Part shown: positions 8,415 to 18,556 of the stretch, one piece after another
Layout: each line of letters begins with the position of its first letter
Numbering within the stretch: the stretch's first letter is position 1
DNA from: Planctomycetaceae bacterium
GTDB taxonomy: Bacteria; Planctomycetota; Planctomycetia; Pirellulales; Thermoguttaceae
Length of the DNA: 37,226 bases
Direction of reading: 5' to 3'
NCBI GenBank assembly: GCA_009783865.1
Contig: WRCR01000002.1
Coordinates: 1 to 37,226, forward strand
Made by a program: the position numbers and the translations under genes
Notes under the pieces: model-generated
The model's database searches: none
The model's input: the letters and a program-made list of their open reading frames with translations, nothing else
What the model was told of the DNA's origin: nothing

Positions 8415-10376
8415 TCAGTTACATGGGTCGCATGGGACGCATGGAACTTCCATTCGAACCACTTTCGGAACGCAGCGGGTCACCGTGTACGGAACCTTGT
8501 ATGCTTCCAGTTGATAACAAATCACCGTTTTCTCGACCGTTTCAGGACGCAATACCGTGTATTGAACATCGCGGACACACTGTTCCTGCACCATTCTGCA
8601 AACGCTGACCGGCACTTGTTTCGTGTGGTTTTCAACTACATTTCGGCAAACCTGATAAGTGACGGTTCTGACGCGTGTTTCCGGCACCATAGTGCAAACG
8701 GTGTACTCTTCGACACACGTTTCCGGCACCATTCGGCAAACCTGATAAGTGCAGGTGCGGACGCGATGTTCCGGCACTAAACGGCAAACCTGATAGGTAC
8801 AAACCTTCGTTTCCGGCACCATTCGGCAAACCTGATAAGTGACGGTTTTGACGCGTGTTTCCGGTACCATAGTGCAAACGGTGTACTCTTCGAGACGTGT
8901 TTCCGGCACCATTCGGCAAACCTGATAGGTGCAGGTGCGGACACGCTGTTCCGGTACCAATCGGCATACTTTGTACTGTTCAACTCTTTGTTCCGGTACC
9001 ATTCGGCAAACCTGATAGGTGCAGGTTCTCGTGCGTGTTTCCGGTACCATAGTGCAAACGGTGTATTTTTCTACCTTTGTTTCCGGCACCATAGTGCAAA
9101 CGGTATAAGTACAGGCCTTGACATGTGTTTCCGGTACCAATCGGCAAACCTTGTATTTTTGAACGCGTGTTTCCGGCACCATTCTGCAAACGGTATAAGT
9201 GACGGTTTTAACCCGCTGTTCCGGTACGTAACGGACGCATTGTACGACTTTTTCGCAAATTTCCGGCACCCAAACCTTGCGGTAGCAGGTCACCGGCGGA
9301 CATTGAACCTTGACGGTTTTGAATCGCGGCTTGTCGCACGGGTTGCAGGGGTCAATCTCCGGCACGACTTTGCAAACGACCTTGCCCGGTACCTGATAAC
9401 ACTGTGTTTCCCAGCGGCCGGAGCAGTATTTAACCGTCTTTTCGTAGGTCTGCGGAACACAAACGGTATAGGTCACCTCTTTAGTACACTGTTCATAAAC
9501 CGGTACGCAAACCGTATAAGTTCTTTCCCGTTCTTCCCAGACGGGCTTGCAAACAGTGTAAGGAATTTCTTTTACCCGCTGTTCATAAACCGGCTTATAG
9601 ACGGTGACATTTCTTGTTCGTTCTTCATAGACGGGTTTGCAAACGGTGTAGGGGATTTCCTTCGTCACCGTTTCATAAACCGGTCTCATAACTGTATAGA
9701 CCCTTTCGCGGTCTTCATAGACGGGTCGGCAAACGGTGTAGGGGATTTCCTTCGTCACCGTTTCATAAACGGGTTTGCAAACGGTGACTTCTCTCGTCCG
9801 CTTTTCATAAACGGGTCGGCAAACGGTGTAGGGAACTTCTTTCGTCAGCGTTTCATAGACGGGTCTCATAACCGTGTATTCCCGCTGTTTTGTTTCCCAG
9901 ACCGGCTTGCAAACTGTGTAGGGAATTTCTTTCGTCACCGTTTCATAAACGGGTTTGCAGACGGTGACTTCCCGCGTCCGCTTTTCATAAACGGGTCGGC
10001 AAACGGTGTAGGGGACCTCTTTGGTGCAGGTCTCAAAAACCGGTTTTACAGTTTGGTAGGTAACGGTTTTGTACTGGGTTTCCCAGACGGGTTTGCAAAC
10101 GGTGTAGGCGACTTGCCGGGTGCGGACTTCAGGCACATACCGAGTGCAGGTGATAGTGCGCGGCACCGCTACTTTTTTGAAGCAGGTTTTATAACAGGTG
10201 ACCTGCTGCTGTTCGTACACGATACGATGACATATCTTTTTGGAAGCAGCAAAACTGACTCCTGCCGCGCTGGGATGGTAACAGCCGACACCGCAGAAAC
10301 CGGCTTCGGCTGTGCTGTATCCAAAACCTAGACAAAGAAATACTGCGGCAAGTATTCCCAAAAAACGACTCTTCAT
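8415..10376 (-). CDS. secreted Cys-rich YTV-repeat protein (Pfam YTV-like, planctomycete cell-surface type)
   Basis: Signal peptide, then tandem 14+16 aa units: CKPVYETVTKEIPYTV / CRPVYEKRTREVTV and CRMVPETRVRTCTYQV / CTMVPETKVEKYTV. Confidence 0.85.
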   Translation of the reverse strand: MKSRFLGILAAVFLCLGFGYSTAEAGFCGVGCYHPSAAGVSFAASKKICHRIVYEQQQVTCYKTCFKKVAVPRTITCTRYVPEVRTRQVAYTVCKPVWETQYKTVTYQTVKPVFETCTKEVPYTVCRPVYEKRTREVTVCKPVYETVTKEIPYTVCKPVWETKQREYTVMRPVYETLTKEVPYTVCRPVYEKRTREVTVCKPVYETVTKEIPYTVCRPVYEDRERVYTVMRPVYETVTKEIPYTVCKPVYEERTRNVTVYKPVYEQRVKEIPYTVCKPVWEERERTYTVCVPVYEQCTKEVTYTVCVPQTYEKTVKYCSGRWETQCYQVPGKVVCKVVPEIDPCNPCDKPRFKTVKVQCPPVTCYRKVWVPEICEKVVQCVRYVPEQRVKTVTYTVCRMVPETRVQKYKVCRLVPETHVKACTYTVCTMVPETKVEKYTVCTMVPETRTRTCTYQVCRMVPEQRVEQYKVCRLVPEQRVRTCTYQVCRMVPETRLEEYTVCTMVPETRVKTVTYQVCRMVPETKVCTYQVCRLVPEHRVRTCTYQVCRMVPETCVEEYTVCTMVPETRVRTVTYQVCRNVVENHTKQVPVSVCRMVQEQCVRDVQYTVLRPETVEKTVICYQLEAYKVPYTVTRCVPKVVRMEVPCVPCDPCN

Positions 10377-10733
10377 TATTGCTCTCCTCTAATAAATACC
10401 TCAAGCAAGGGCTGCTTTGGACGGGGGGACTAAAACGGACGACATTAACTCGGTTGTCACCTCATCCGCTGATTGTCAGTCCGCCAAACGGCAACCTCTT
10501 CCGGGCAGGGAAGTACCAGTTATATCGTCTGGGAAAAAGGGCGGACTTCAAAAAATATCGGATAAGACAACAAAACGTTATTTACCGTAAAACCCGTTTG
10601 TGCGGAAACGGTAAAACAACTAGTATGCGAATTATAGACATGTTTTACAAAAAAGAAAAGAGGGGGTAAATAAAAAAAATAAAAAATTTGAAAAAAATAC
10701 AAAAAGTGTTCCGATTTCGCCGATTTTAACGAT

Positions 10734-10759
10734 TTTAGCGGTTATGGCTGCCTGCTAAA
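10734..10759. repeat. degenerate palindromic mini-element
   Basis: TTTAGCGGttatggctgCCTGCTAAA. Confidence 0.45.
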
Positions 10760-10767
10760 CGGCTTTT

Positions 10768-12987
10768 CTACCGAACTTCTGCCAAAAAGACCTTCATCGA
10801 AAGCGGTCCCATACGTAACGGCTTATTCAAATCCGGTTTGGGTCCGTTCTTTTCGGGAAAAATATCCAGCGGTGCGGCGGCGGCGGTGTCAACGAACAGC
10901 CGCCACGAGTAATTATGACAGACAGCCGGAAATGAAAAGTCCCGCGGTTCCCAGCCGCCGTGAAGCATCATCAATACGTTATGCATCGAACCTTCGTATT
11001 CCATTGTCGGCGGTGCTGCCCCCAAAAAACAAGTCAATGAGCGTTCCAGTCCGTTGTTCCAAGGAACTTGTCCGCCTTGTGAACCGAACCAACTGATGTC
11101 CGGCGGTCCTCCGGTAACACGCGGCTGACCGGAAAGATAATACGGCTGACGAACAGTGAACTCACTCTTGCGGAAATGAATCAATTCCCTCACAAATCTA
11201 TAAAGGGATTGATGCCGCTTCAAGAGCCGCCAATCAAACCATGAAACCGCATTGTCCTGACAATAAGCGTTGTTGTTTCCCTGCTGTGTTCTGCGGACTT
11301 CATCGCCCTGCGAAATCATTGGAACACCTTGACTCAACAGCAGTGTTGCCATCATGTTTTTCACTTGCCGATTGCGGGTATTTTCAATTTCCTTGTTTGT
11401 AGTCACGCCTTCGGCACCGTAATTACAACTGAAATTATTGTTATCGCCGTCCCGATTGTTCTCTCCGTTGTCTTCGTTGTGTTTGTGATTGTACGAAACG
11501 AGGTCGTTCATCGTAAAACCGTCGTGGGAAGTCACGAAGTTGATACTGCTTTGGGGACCTCTTCCGCTGTGTGAATACAGGTCGCTTGAACCGGCAAGCC
11601 GGGTAGCGATTGCGCCGGTCATTCCTTGGTCGCCTCGCCAGAATCGGCGGACATCATCGCGGTATTTACCGTTCCATTCTGCCCATCGCTGTGAGCCGAT
11701 GCTTTGATTGCCGTGTGCCAGCGAGCCGAAAGAACCGACTTGATACGCGCCGGCTGCATCCCACGCTTCGGCAATGATTTTTGTATCCGCTAGCAGCGGG
11801 TCTTCCGAAATCTGTTCTATCAGCGGCGGATTTGCCTGCAAGTTTCCCGATTGGTCCCGGCTCAATATCGAAGCCAAATCGAACCGGAAACCGTCAATAT
11901 GATAATTATAAACCCAGTGCCGCAAGCAGTTAAAAATCATATCGCGGACTATCGGGTGGTTGCCGTTGACGGTATTTCCGCAGCCGCTGTAATTTTTGTA
12001 ATAGGGTCCCCGCTCCAGCATATAATAAATTTGGTTATCGAGTCCTTTGAAACTTAACGTTGGTCCGTTCTCATTTCCTTCGCAGGTATGATTGAAAACG
12101 ACATCGAGAATCACTTCGATGCCTGCTTGGTGAAAAGCACGCACAAGTTCTTTGAACTCACGGACTTGCGCGCCGGGTTCTTTCCCGTGAGCATAGCCGC
12201 GGTGTGGAGAAAAGAACGCCATCGTGTCATAGCCCCAGTAATTTTTGATGGCGGATTCTTTGCCGTCCGCTGCCAGTATCGGAAATTCGTGTACCGGCAT
12301 TAACTCGACTGCGGTCACTCCTAAATCGAGGAGATACGGAATCTTTCCGATGAGACCGAGATAAGTGCCGGGATACTGTGTTTCACTTGTTTTTGAAGCG
12401 GTGAAGCCCTTGACGTGCAGTTCGTAAATTACTGATTTGGACAAGTCGTGCCGCAGGTGTTTATCGCCGCGCCAATCGAAGTCCTCGTCATCGATAACAA
12501 CGCACTTCGGCGGACGAATAATTCCGTCATTTGATTCCTGAAATGTTCCTGCCAGTGCTTTTGCGTAAGGGTCAATTAGGCGGGCGTTACCGTCAAAGCG
12601 GAGTCCTTTGTTCGGTTCAAAGGGACCTTCTGCTTGAAAGTGATAGAGTTGTTTTGCTTTCAAACCGTCAATGAACAGCGACCAGACGTGTCCCCAGCGG
12701 TTATCTTCTTTGTTAAAGTGGATAATGTCGGATGGTTCTGTGTCGGTAACCTTTTCGTAGAGCAGCAGTTTCATTGAGCGGGCGAGTCGGCTTACCACGC
12801 TGAAATGTACTCCGGTATCGCCTAAATTGGCACCGAAGGGCAAAGAACGGGTAAAGCGCATTGCCGATGAAGTATGCACAGAGAATTTCTCCTGCGGTAA
12901 TAAATTGTCCGGTAGTTCACGAAACGGAAAAACCGGCAATCCAGACGAAAACACTTCGGAAAATCTGGATGAACTGAACCGGAGCAT
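10768..12987 (-). CDS. glgX: glycogen debranching enzyme GlgX/TreX type (GH13)
   Basis: GANLGDTGVHFSVVS, VIYELHVKGFTAS, EVILDVVFNHTCEGNENGPTLSFKGLDN, GFRFDLASILSRDQSG, SHDGFTMNDLVSYNHKHNEDNGENNRDG. Confidence 0.93.
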   Translation of the reverse strand: MLRFSSSRFSEVFSSGLPVFPFRELPDNLLPQEKFSVHTSSAMRFTRSLPFGANLGDTGVHFSVVSRLARSMKLLLYEKVTDTEPSDIIHFNKEDNRWGHVWSLFIDGLKAKQLYHFQAEGPFEPNKGLRFDGNARLIDPYAKALAGTFQESNDGIIRPPKCVVIDDEDFDWRGDKHLRHDLSKSVIYELHVKGFTASKTSETQYPGTYLGLIGKIPYLLDLGVTAVELMPVHEFPILAADGKESAIKNYWGYDTMAFFSPHRGYAHGKEPGAQVREFKELVRAFHQAGIEVILDVVFNHTCEGNENGPTLSFKGLDNQIYYMLERGPYYKNYSGCGNTVNGNHPIVRDMIFNCLRHWVYNYHIDGFRFDLASILSRDQSGNLQANPPLIEQISEDPLLADTKIIAEAWDAAGAYQVGSFGSLAHGNQSIGSQRWAEWNGKYRDDVRRFWRGDQGMTGAIATRLAGSSDLYSHSGRGPQSSINFVTSHDGFTMNDLVSYNHKHNEDNGENNRDGDNNNFSCNYGAEGVTTNKEIENTRNRQVKNMMATLLLSQGVPMISQGDEVRRTQQGNNNAYCQDNAVSWFDWRLLKRHQSLYRFVRELIHFRKSEFTVRQPYYLSGQPRVTGGPPDISWFGSQGGQVPWNNGLERSLTCFLGAAPPTMEYEGSMHNVLMMLHGGWEPRDFSFPAVCHNYSWRLFVDTAAAAPLDIFPEKNGPKPDLNKPLRMGPLSMKVFLAEVR

Positions 12988-13083
12988 TATACCTTATTTT
13001 GTCGGCAATGTGGAAAAACAGCGAAAAAAGTTGTATCTTGAGGATATAATCGGCAAAACAGCGGATATAATTCATTGTTTGGC

Positions 13084-13102
13084 GGCGGTTCGTAGAACCG
13101 CC
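13084..13102. repeat. palindromic mini-element, TTCGYARAA subfamily, abutting the stop of the 1092-aa gene
   Basis: GGCGGTTC-GTA-GAACCGCC. Confidence 0.7.
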
Positions 13103-16100
13103 CTAATTCCACTGCGGAAACGGCGGGAGATATTGAAGCGGATTAAACCGCTGCCACGGCGACGGCTGTCTCGGCTGCGGCGCAGGCAAAACTTTCGGCA
13201 CCTCCAGTTGAACCCCCGAAATGCAAACATCGTCCAAATGCACCTCACCAAAACCGTGATGTACAAAACGAACAAAATAATTACCGTCAGAAGGCGCAAT
13301 ACGATAAAACGCAAATTCACGCCAATCGCCCCTCGTATGCAGAAAACGCAGCGCAAGTGCTTCACCGCCGAGCGAATCAAACACCATAAAACCGTCTGCC
13401 GTTGAAGTCAGCGGTTTTGGAATACGAACCCAGCCGCTCGTACAAATGATTTCTCCCATCTTGACCGCAACCGGCGGTGTCGTAAAAAACAACGGAGCGG
13501 CTTCCATTTGCAGCGGCACTGCGTTAGCGGCATCCGTACTCGGCATAACAAGCATTCGCAAGCCGAAATTTCCGCTGCGTTTTGCCTCCGATGAAATCTC
13601 CAGAAGCGGCACCGCAACACTGTCAACTTTATGCAAAAGCGGAATCCAGCCGCCTTGTTCCCAGTTGTTTTTATTTTCCATGTCGCCGCCGAAAAGCCGA
13701 TTCACCGGCTCAAGTGTTGCGCCCATCAATCGTTGATAAGTCGAAAGATACTGCGGCAGCGTTGCAAAGGAAACCGACACCGGAGTCATACACGGATTCG
13801 AATCATGCCGCGTTGCGTTTTGCAGCAATGACCTCGTTATAACCCGCAGTCCGCGGGTGGACTTCTCCGCTTGCAAATACGCCTTGGAATAATCCGGCGG
13901 ATTCTGCTGCAAAAATCCCTGCGCAATTCGAAGATAATTCTTCGTCTCTTTTATGAGCGATTCCTGTTCCGTGATGTTAATAATCGGCAGGTTGTCTTCC
14001 TTGTGTATCGGAATTGTTCCGGCATCTTTCGCCTGCTGCAGCCGGCTGAATATCCGCTCTGTTGAAGCCGACTGCAACTCCGCTAACTTGCAGGCAAGTT
14101 CCGCTGCCCGGGGACCTATCTCACGGGCAATACCTGAAATCTCGCCGAAAGCATCATCGTTTTCACCGAAGTAAATGTAAGTGTTAAGGCAGCATTCTTC
14201 CAACTCGATTTTAATACCGCCTGCCACCCGCTCCGGGTTCAGCGGTAATAACCGCCCCGGCGTTAGTTGATATGCATCGTAGGTCTCCGGTATTCCCGAC
14301 ACGATATAACTCAATGGACCTTCTACTGCTCCGCCTATTGCGAATTGGGAATCCCTTTCCTGCCAAATCGGAAGCAGCAGCCGCGTTCTGCCGGCAGTTA
14401 AGACCGCGCCGCTCATCTTGCCTTTCATTGACGTTTTGATTAGTTCGGGACGCTTGCGTCCGTCGGCAAACCATTTATCAAGCAGTTGCAGTTCCCAGTT
14501 CATCAATTCCAGCGAGATTCTGCGCTGCGCCGTTGCAGGGTCATCAGCATTCAACGGTGAATTAGACCTGAAAATCAATCCGTGCAAACCGACCGCTAAA
14601 GCACGAAAAACCTGCATCTTCAGTTGTTCATGAGTGAAGGGATGCACGTCTTGAACGTTTCCGCCGAAGAGTGTCCATTGTTCCGCAACCCGCGGGTCAA
14701 TATCCGTCTGAATGGTGTACCAGAACGGCATATCCGGTCGGGCAAGTTCGGGATAGCCGCTCATCCATTTTTCTAACTCGAAAAAGTCCAGTGAAGTCGC
14801 CAGCGGCTGTCTGTCCATCACCAATATGTTCATAGTTCGGCTATAATCCCGGACTCCGCTCCGCGCTGTGCAGAGCAAAGGCCGGCGGCGCATCCGGTCG
14901 GCGTTTTGAATCCACGCTGCCCGCTGCGACTCCGCCTGATATTCACGGATTGTGCTGTTATCTCCGAAATTCCAAGCAAGTACATTATCGTACATTGAAC
15001 TGATTTGCGCTGCTCCCAAAAATCTGTCCCGCTGACTGCTGTTTGGAGAATAAACCGTTGCGGCTTCAATTTCGGATTGTTCCGGCGGCGAACAGACCAG
15101 CCAAATTCCTGCTTCTGCTGCTTCCCGAAGCAACTCTGGTCTCGGTTTGCCTTTAATCCAAACGGTGTTAAATTCCAGACGGCGCAGATAACTTAACGGT
15201 TCGCCTTGATATTCAATGCAGCGCACACCGAAGGGTCTGTCATCGAGCATCATTGTCTTTTCAGCAAGCGTTACTTTCAAAGATGATGCCGGCGAGGCGA
15301 AATTCAACGAAGGATTGTCCGTACCGGCTGCTCCGTCTATTGTACGGGTGTTCGTCAGTTGCAGTTCCAAGTGCTGCTGATTAGCACCTGCGCCGCCGGA
15401 ATAAACATACCGCCGTTCTTCGCCGGCTGCCGTTCTCGCTCTCGGTGAAGCAGCAAGCAGCGGCGAGGTTTGTTCCAAACCGGCAGAAACCGTCCAATCG
15501 GTATAACCGGTAGAACCTTTTGTTGTATTGGAATGAAGGAAAACGCATTGACTGCCTGCTTCAAGTTTGAAAGCGTGGTAATTGACGGGGTCGAACACCG
15601 GCGCAAGGTTCTGCGGCCGGTTTTCGGTTCTTGCCAGTATATCGTTTCTTGCCGAGACGTGACTACAGATTTCCAACGCATCGATGTTGATAACCGGCAT
15701 CTGGACTTTTCCGTTTGCCGCCTCTTCGGCGTTTGGTTCGCAAAAGAGAATAACCTGCCGGATATAGCGGTCGCGCAAGTCGATGTTCATTTTCAAGCCG
15801 AAGCGGAGCAGCGAACCGACGCGGTTTATTTCTTTCGCCAGATTGTTTTGTCCGTTTTTGTCCCGAAAGCCGAGTTGTTCCCATTGTCCGCTGCCGGTGG
15901 TTTTGCTTCCCATAACGAGAAACGATACCGGTTCTCTGGTTTCGTAATGTATTGCGTGCGGCAGCACGATTTGTGCGGCAAGAACGACATTCGGCAACGC
16001 CGTTTGAACGGCAACGGTGATTTGCGTATCTTCGATGACAGCTGGGTATCCGACTGAATGTGCAAGCACGATGCTCGATTGCGGCGGCAGTTTCAGTTGA

Positions 16101-16381
16101 ATTGTTTCGCAACTGTTTCCCTGCAACGCTGTTCTAGGCACGGAAGTCCGCTGCTGTGAAACGGCGGCGGCGTTATTTTCCCAATGCGGTGCTGTCCAGG
16201 TTGCGTCTTTTCCTTCGAAGTATTCCGCCCAATTTGGAACGGCGGTTTGTTGCGGTGTGAATCGAATGTTTCCGTAAGGAACTTCGGGGCGCAGCATCTG
16301 CGGTTCGTCGGCAAACAGTGCTGCCGTGAAAAACAGGAAGGATAAAAGAAATAACGTACGAAACATTTTCGAATAATACAA
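13103..16381 (-). CDS. large secreted protein of unknown function (alternative start 16366, MFRTLFLLSFLFFTAALFADEP)
   Basis: Uninterrupted 1092-aa ORF with signal peptide; central region resembles a sugar-hydrolase-like barrel, C-terminal jelly-roll-like segment (DGNYFVRFVHHGFGEVHLDDVCISGVQLE). Confidence 0.8.
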   Translation of the reverse strand: MYYSKMFRTLFLLSFLFFTAALFADEPQMLRPEVPYGNIRFTPQQTAVPNWAEYFEGKDATWTAPHWENNAAAVSQQRTSVPRTALQGNSCETIQLKLPPQSSIVLAHSVGYPAVIEDTQITVAVQTALPNVVLAAQIVLPHAIHYETREPVSFLVMGSKTTGSGQWEQLGFRDKNGQNNLAKEINRVGSLLRFGLKMNIDLRDRYIRQVILFCEPNAEEAANGKVQMPVINIDALEICSHVSARNDILARTENRPQNLAPVFDPVNYHAFKLEAGSQCVFLHSNTTKGSTGYTDWTVSAGLEQTSPLLAASPRARTAAGEERRYVYSGGAGANQQHLELQLTNTRTIDGAAGTDNPSLNFASPASSLKVTLAEKTMMLDDRPFGVRCIEYQGEPLSYLRRLEFNTVWIKGKPRPELLREAAEAGIWLVCSPPEQSEIEAATVYSPNSSQRDRFLGAAQISSMYDNVLAWNFGDNSTIREYQAESQRAAWIQNADRMRRRPLLCTARSGVRDYSRTMNILVMDRQPLATSLDFFELEKWMSGYPELARPDMPFWYTIQTDIDPRVAEQWTLFGGNVQDVHPFTHEQLKMQVFRALAVGLHGLIFRSNSPLNADDPATAQRRISLELMNWELQLLDKWFADGRKRPELIKTSMKGKMSGAVLTAGRTRLLLPIWQERDSQFAIGGAVEGPLSYIVSGIPETYDAYQLTPGRLLPLNPERVAGGIKIELEECCLNTYIYFGENDDAFGEISGIAREIGPRAAELACKLAELQSASTERIFSRLQQAKDAGTIPIHKEDNLPIINITEQESLIKETKNYLRIAQGFLQQNPPDYSKAYLQAEKSTRGLRVITRSLLQNATRHDSNPCMTPVSVSFATLPQYLSTYQRLMGATLEPVNRLFGGDMENKNNWEQGGWIPLLHKVDSVAVPLLEISSEAKRSGNFGLRMLVMPSTDAANAVPLQMEAAPLFFTTPPVAVKMGEIICTSGWVRIPKPLTSTADGFMVFDSLGGEALALRFLHTRGDWREFAFYRIAPSDGNYFVRFVHHGFGEVHLDDVCISGVQLEVPKVLPAPQPRQPSPWQRFNPLQYLPPFPQWN

Positions 16382-16484
16382 ATTTTCTATCTATGGAAGA
16401 AGGGCAAAATCCGGTTTTTTTGCCGGAAATTCCTGCAAGATGTTCATGTTGTCCGAAAAAGAGGAACAAATTTGAATAATTTTT

Positions 16485-16513
16485 TTGTTTTTTCTCAAGA
16501 AAAAGGATAAAAT
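16485..16513 (+). promoter_or_regulatory. candidate sigma70-type promoter TTGTTT-N17-TAAAAT
   Basis: ttgttt (16485-16490), 17-nt spacer, taaaat (16508-16513). Confidence 0.45.
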
Positions 16514-16544
16514 AGAGTACAGAGACAACGTAATAATAAATGTT

Positions 16545-16575
16545 GCCCTGTTCTTTGCGGGACAGGGGCTTTTTC
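16545..16575 (+). terminator. terminator-like hairpin between the candidate promoter and the 16608 ORF
   Basis: GCCCTGTtctttgcgggACAGGGGC followed by TTTTT. Confidence 0.5.
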
Positions 16576-16607
16576 CGAAATAATCCTCCCTTTTCCGTCC
16601 TTTGCAA

Positions 16608-16907
16608 ATGACTAGTGAAACACCGCATTTTTCTGTTATTTCGTCCGGCGAGCGCGTTCCGATGGCTTCGGAGATTGACGAACTGACCGGCTTGCTTCGT
16701 TTGATTGATGATTTACCGGAAAAATTTCAAGAGGATTTTTACAAACTGTTCCAGCGTTTGCTGGATAGTTTTGAACGCCGGCAGCGGATACTTGAGTATG
16801 TTCAGGAGACCTTGAACACGATGAAGTTGGATTTGAAGTATTTGATTTTCGATTTGGAGGCGACCCGCCGCGAAAGGGATGAATACAAGGCACTTGCGAA
16901 CCGCTGA
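16608..16907 (+). CDS. small conserved-looking hypothetical protein, mostly helical
   Basis: ORF MTSETPHFSVISSGERVPMASEIDELTGLLRLIDDLPEKFQEDFYKLFQRLL...; ATG at 16608, in frame with the track start at 16602. Confidence 0.65.
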   Translation: MTSETPHFSVISSGERVPMASEIDELTGLLRLIDDLPEKFQEDFYKLFQRLLDSFERRQRILEYVQETLNTMKLDLKYLIFDLEATRRERDEYKALANR

Positions 16908-17034
16908 AAATAAGGTTATCGGTCGAAAAACTGGTGTTGATACTATTGGCTATTATTGTGTGCAATCGGACCGCAGCGGCTTTGTCAGTATTGCCCTTTC
17001 TTTCCTTTGCGGTATAATGTGCTTGTATGCCGAC

Positions 17035-17193
17035 TATCGTAATGACAAACGTCAATTCATAGCGGCAGTCGGAGGCGGCGTTATCGATGACAATGTCCGT
17101 GACTTTGCCCTGAAACGCGGCTTATTCGTCATTATGCAATCCGGCAAGAACATCGAAGTCATTCAACCCAAAGGCAAGCCGAAGGTGTGGTAG
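17035..17193 (+). pseudogene. C-terminal remnant of a DUF3782/PD-(D/E)XK-like nuclease protein
   Basis: YRNDKRQFIAAVGGGVIDDNVRDFALKRGLFVIMQSGKNIEVIQPKGKPKVW resembles the conserved tail (..ALKxGLFVIxxSGxxxxIxxPKGFKPRxW) of that family; no matching upstream domain in frame. Confidence 0.4.
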
Positions 17194-17286
17194 GTGCCGA
17201 CGACACAGTCGCTGGCTCTCTACCGCGGATACCGCCGTTTGCCGGCAATTTAGAAATCCTTGTACGCTAATTCGACACGTTGTCAA

Positions 17287-18423
17287 CTAAAACGTCACAC
17301 TTTCGCTGCCGTTGATGCTGCCTACTGCGCCCCAAATGCCCCAAGGCGATTTACCAACGTGGTTGGTGCCGGGGTTACTTACCGGTGTTTGATTCGGGTC
17401 TCCGCAGTTGATTGTATCAGATACAAAACGTACCGAACCGTCGACAAGCGAAGTGTTTACACCGCCGGAATGATAACTTGCCGCAGAAACCAGTGTTCTT
17501 GTATCCGGCTGCCCCTCGGAATACCCGCAGGTAACACTGTTGGGCGGCAGTATGGGATGAAATCCAGTGTGATGAGCGCGGTGAGCAGCCCACGAAGCAC
17601 CGACAAACCGCTCAAAACTGCCGTAGCAAAGCGCGCCGGGAATTTCATTACCCGATGCCTTTTGCAAACACTCAAGCGGAGGAGTAGTACCGTTGCTGGC
17701 AAGCGCGAGGTATGCGGTGTCTTTCCGAATATGACCGCGGGTTGCCGCCGCATCCCGGACGTTATGAATAGTGCGCTCACTGAAAAGCAGTGTATTACTG
17801 GTTCCGTCCGAGATGGAAGCCATCTTTATTTTTCCGTATTTACTGGATTGAAAGACAGCACGATTAGTATTTTCGTCATCATCTCTCCGGTAGAAATCGC
17901 CGTAATTTCCGCCGTAACTGCACTTGCCGGCGCGGTTGGCATCTGTTTTTTGTGAATTACCTTCGGACGGACAAAGAAACGTTAGAATTTCGGCTTGGGC
18001 TGGATTGCCGGTCCCCGTGCCGGATGCCACATTCCAATACGAGGTTGTCGTCTTGTCGCAATTTCTCTGGGCTATAGCATCATAGACAGATGCCTGTTCG
18101 ATGTGCGGCAGACACGGAACAAAAGGTCCCATGAATGTTATCGCCCAGTCCTTGGTTTCCTGGGCAGTTCCCCCGTCAACGTAGGGAGCGTATTTGATTC
18201 CCATTGTTGACTGGGCGCAGCGGTGCGGAAATATCCCGTGCGTATCGTGATGGTTGTGACACGCCAGAGAGAGTTGTTTCAGATTGTTGGTACAACTCAT
18301 TCTTCTCGCCGCCTCGCGGGCTGCTTGAACAGCGGGCAAAAGCAAAGCGATGAGAACGCCGATAATGGCAATGACTACGAGAAGTTCAACAAGCGTGAAG
18401 GCAAATTTATTATTTATTTTCAT
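17287..18423 (-). CDS. DUF1559 domain-containing prepilin-like protein
   Basis: [60 protein letters not shown]...[15 protein letters not shown]. Confidence 0.93.
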   Translation of the reverse strand: MKINNKFAFTLVELLVVIAIIGVLIALLLPAVQAAREAARRMSCTNNLKQLSLACHNHHDTHGIFPHRCAQSTMGIKYAPYVDGGTAQETKDWAITFMGPFVPCLPHIEQASVYDAIAQRNCDKTTTSYWNVASGTGTGNPAQAEILTFLCPSEGNSQKTDANRAGKCSYGGNYGDFYRRDDDENTNRAVFQSSKYGKIKMASISDGTSNTLLFSERTIHNVRDAAATRGHIRKDTAYLALASNGTTPPLECLQKASGNEIPGALCYGSFERFVGASWAAHRAHHTGFHPILPPNSVTCGYSEGQPDTRTLVSAASYHSGGVNTSLVDGSVRFVSDTINCGDPNQTPVSNPGTNHVGKSPWGIWGAVGSINGSESVTF

Positions 18424-18556
18424 TATATTAGTCCTCAAAAAGAAAAAAGATTTATAAGATGACGATGATACCGACGATTTTTGCTGTTTGAACCGCTAAT
18501 TAAATGATTAGTATGAAAAATCACCGTAACCAGTTAATCAGCGGTTCAGAAATTTG

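Noticed and set aside
8988-10331. 447-aa ORF antisense to the YTV gene
   Set aside because: Produced by the repetitive codon pattern of the YTV repeats on the opposite strand; no start context or recognisable domain.
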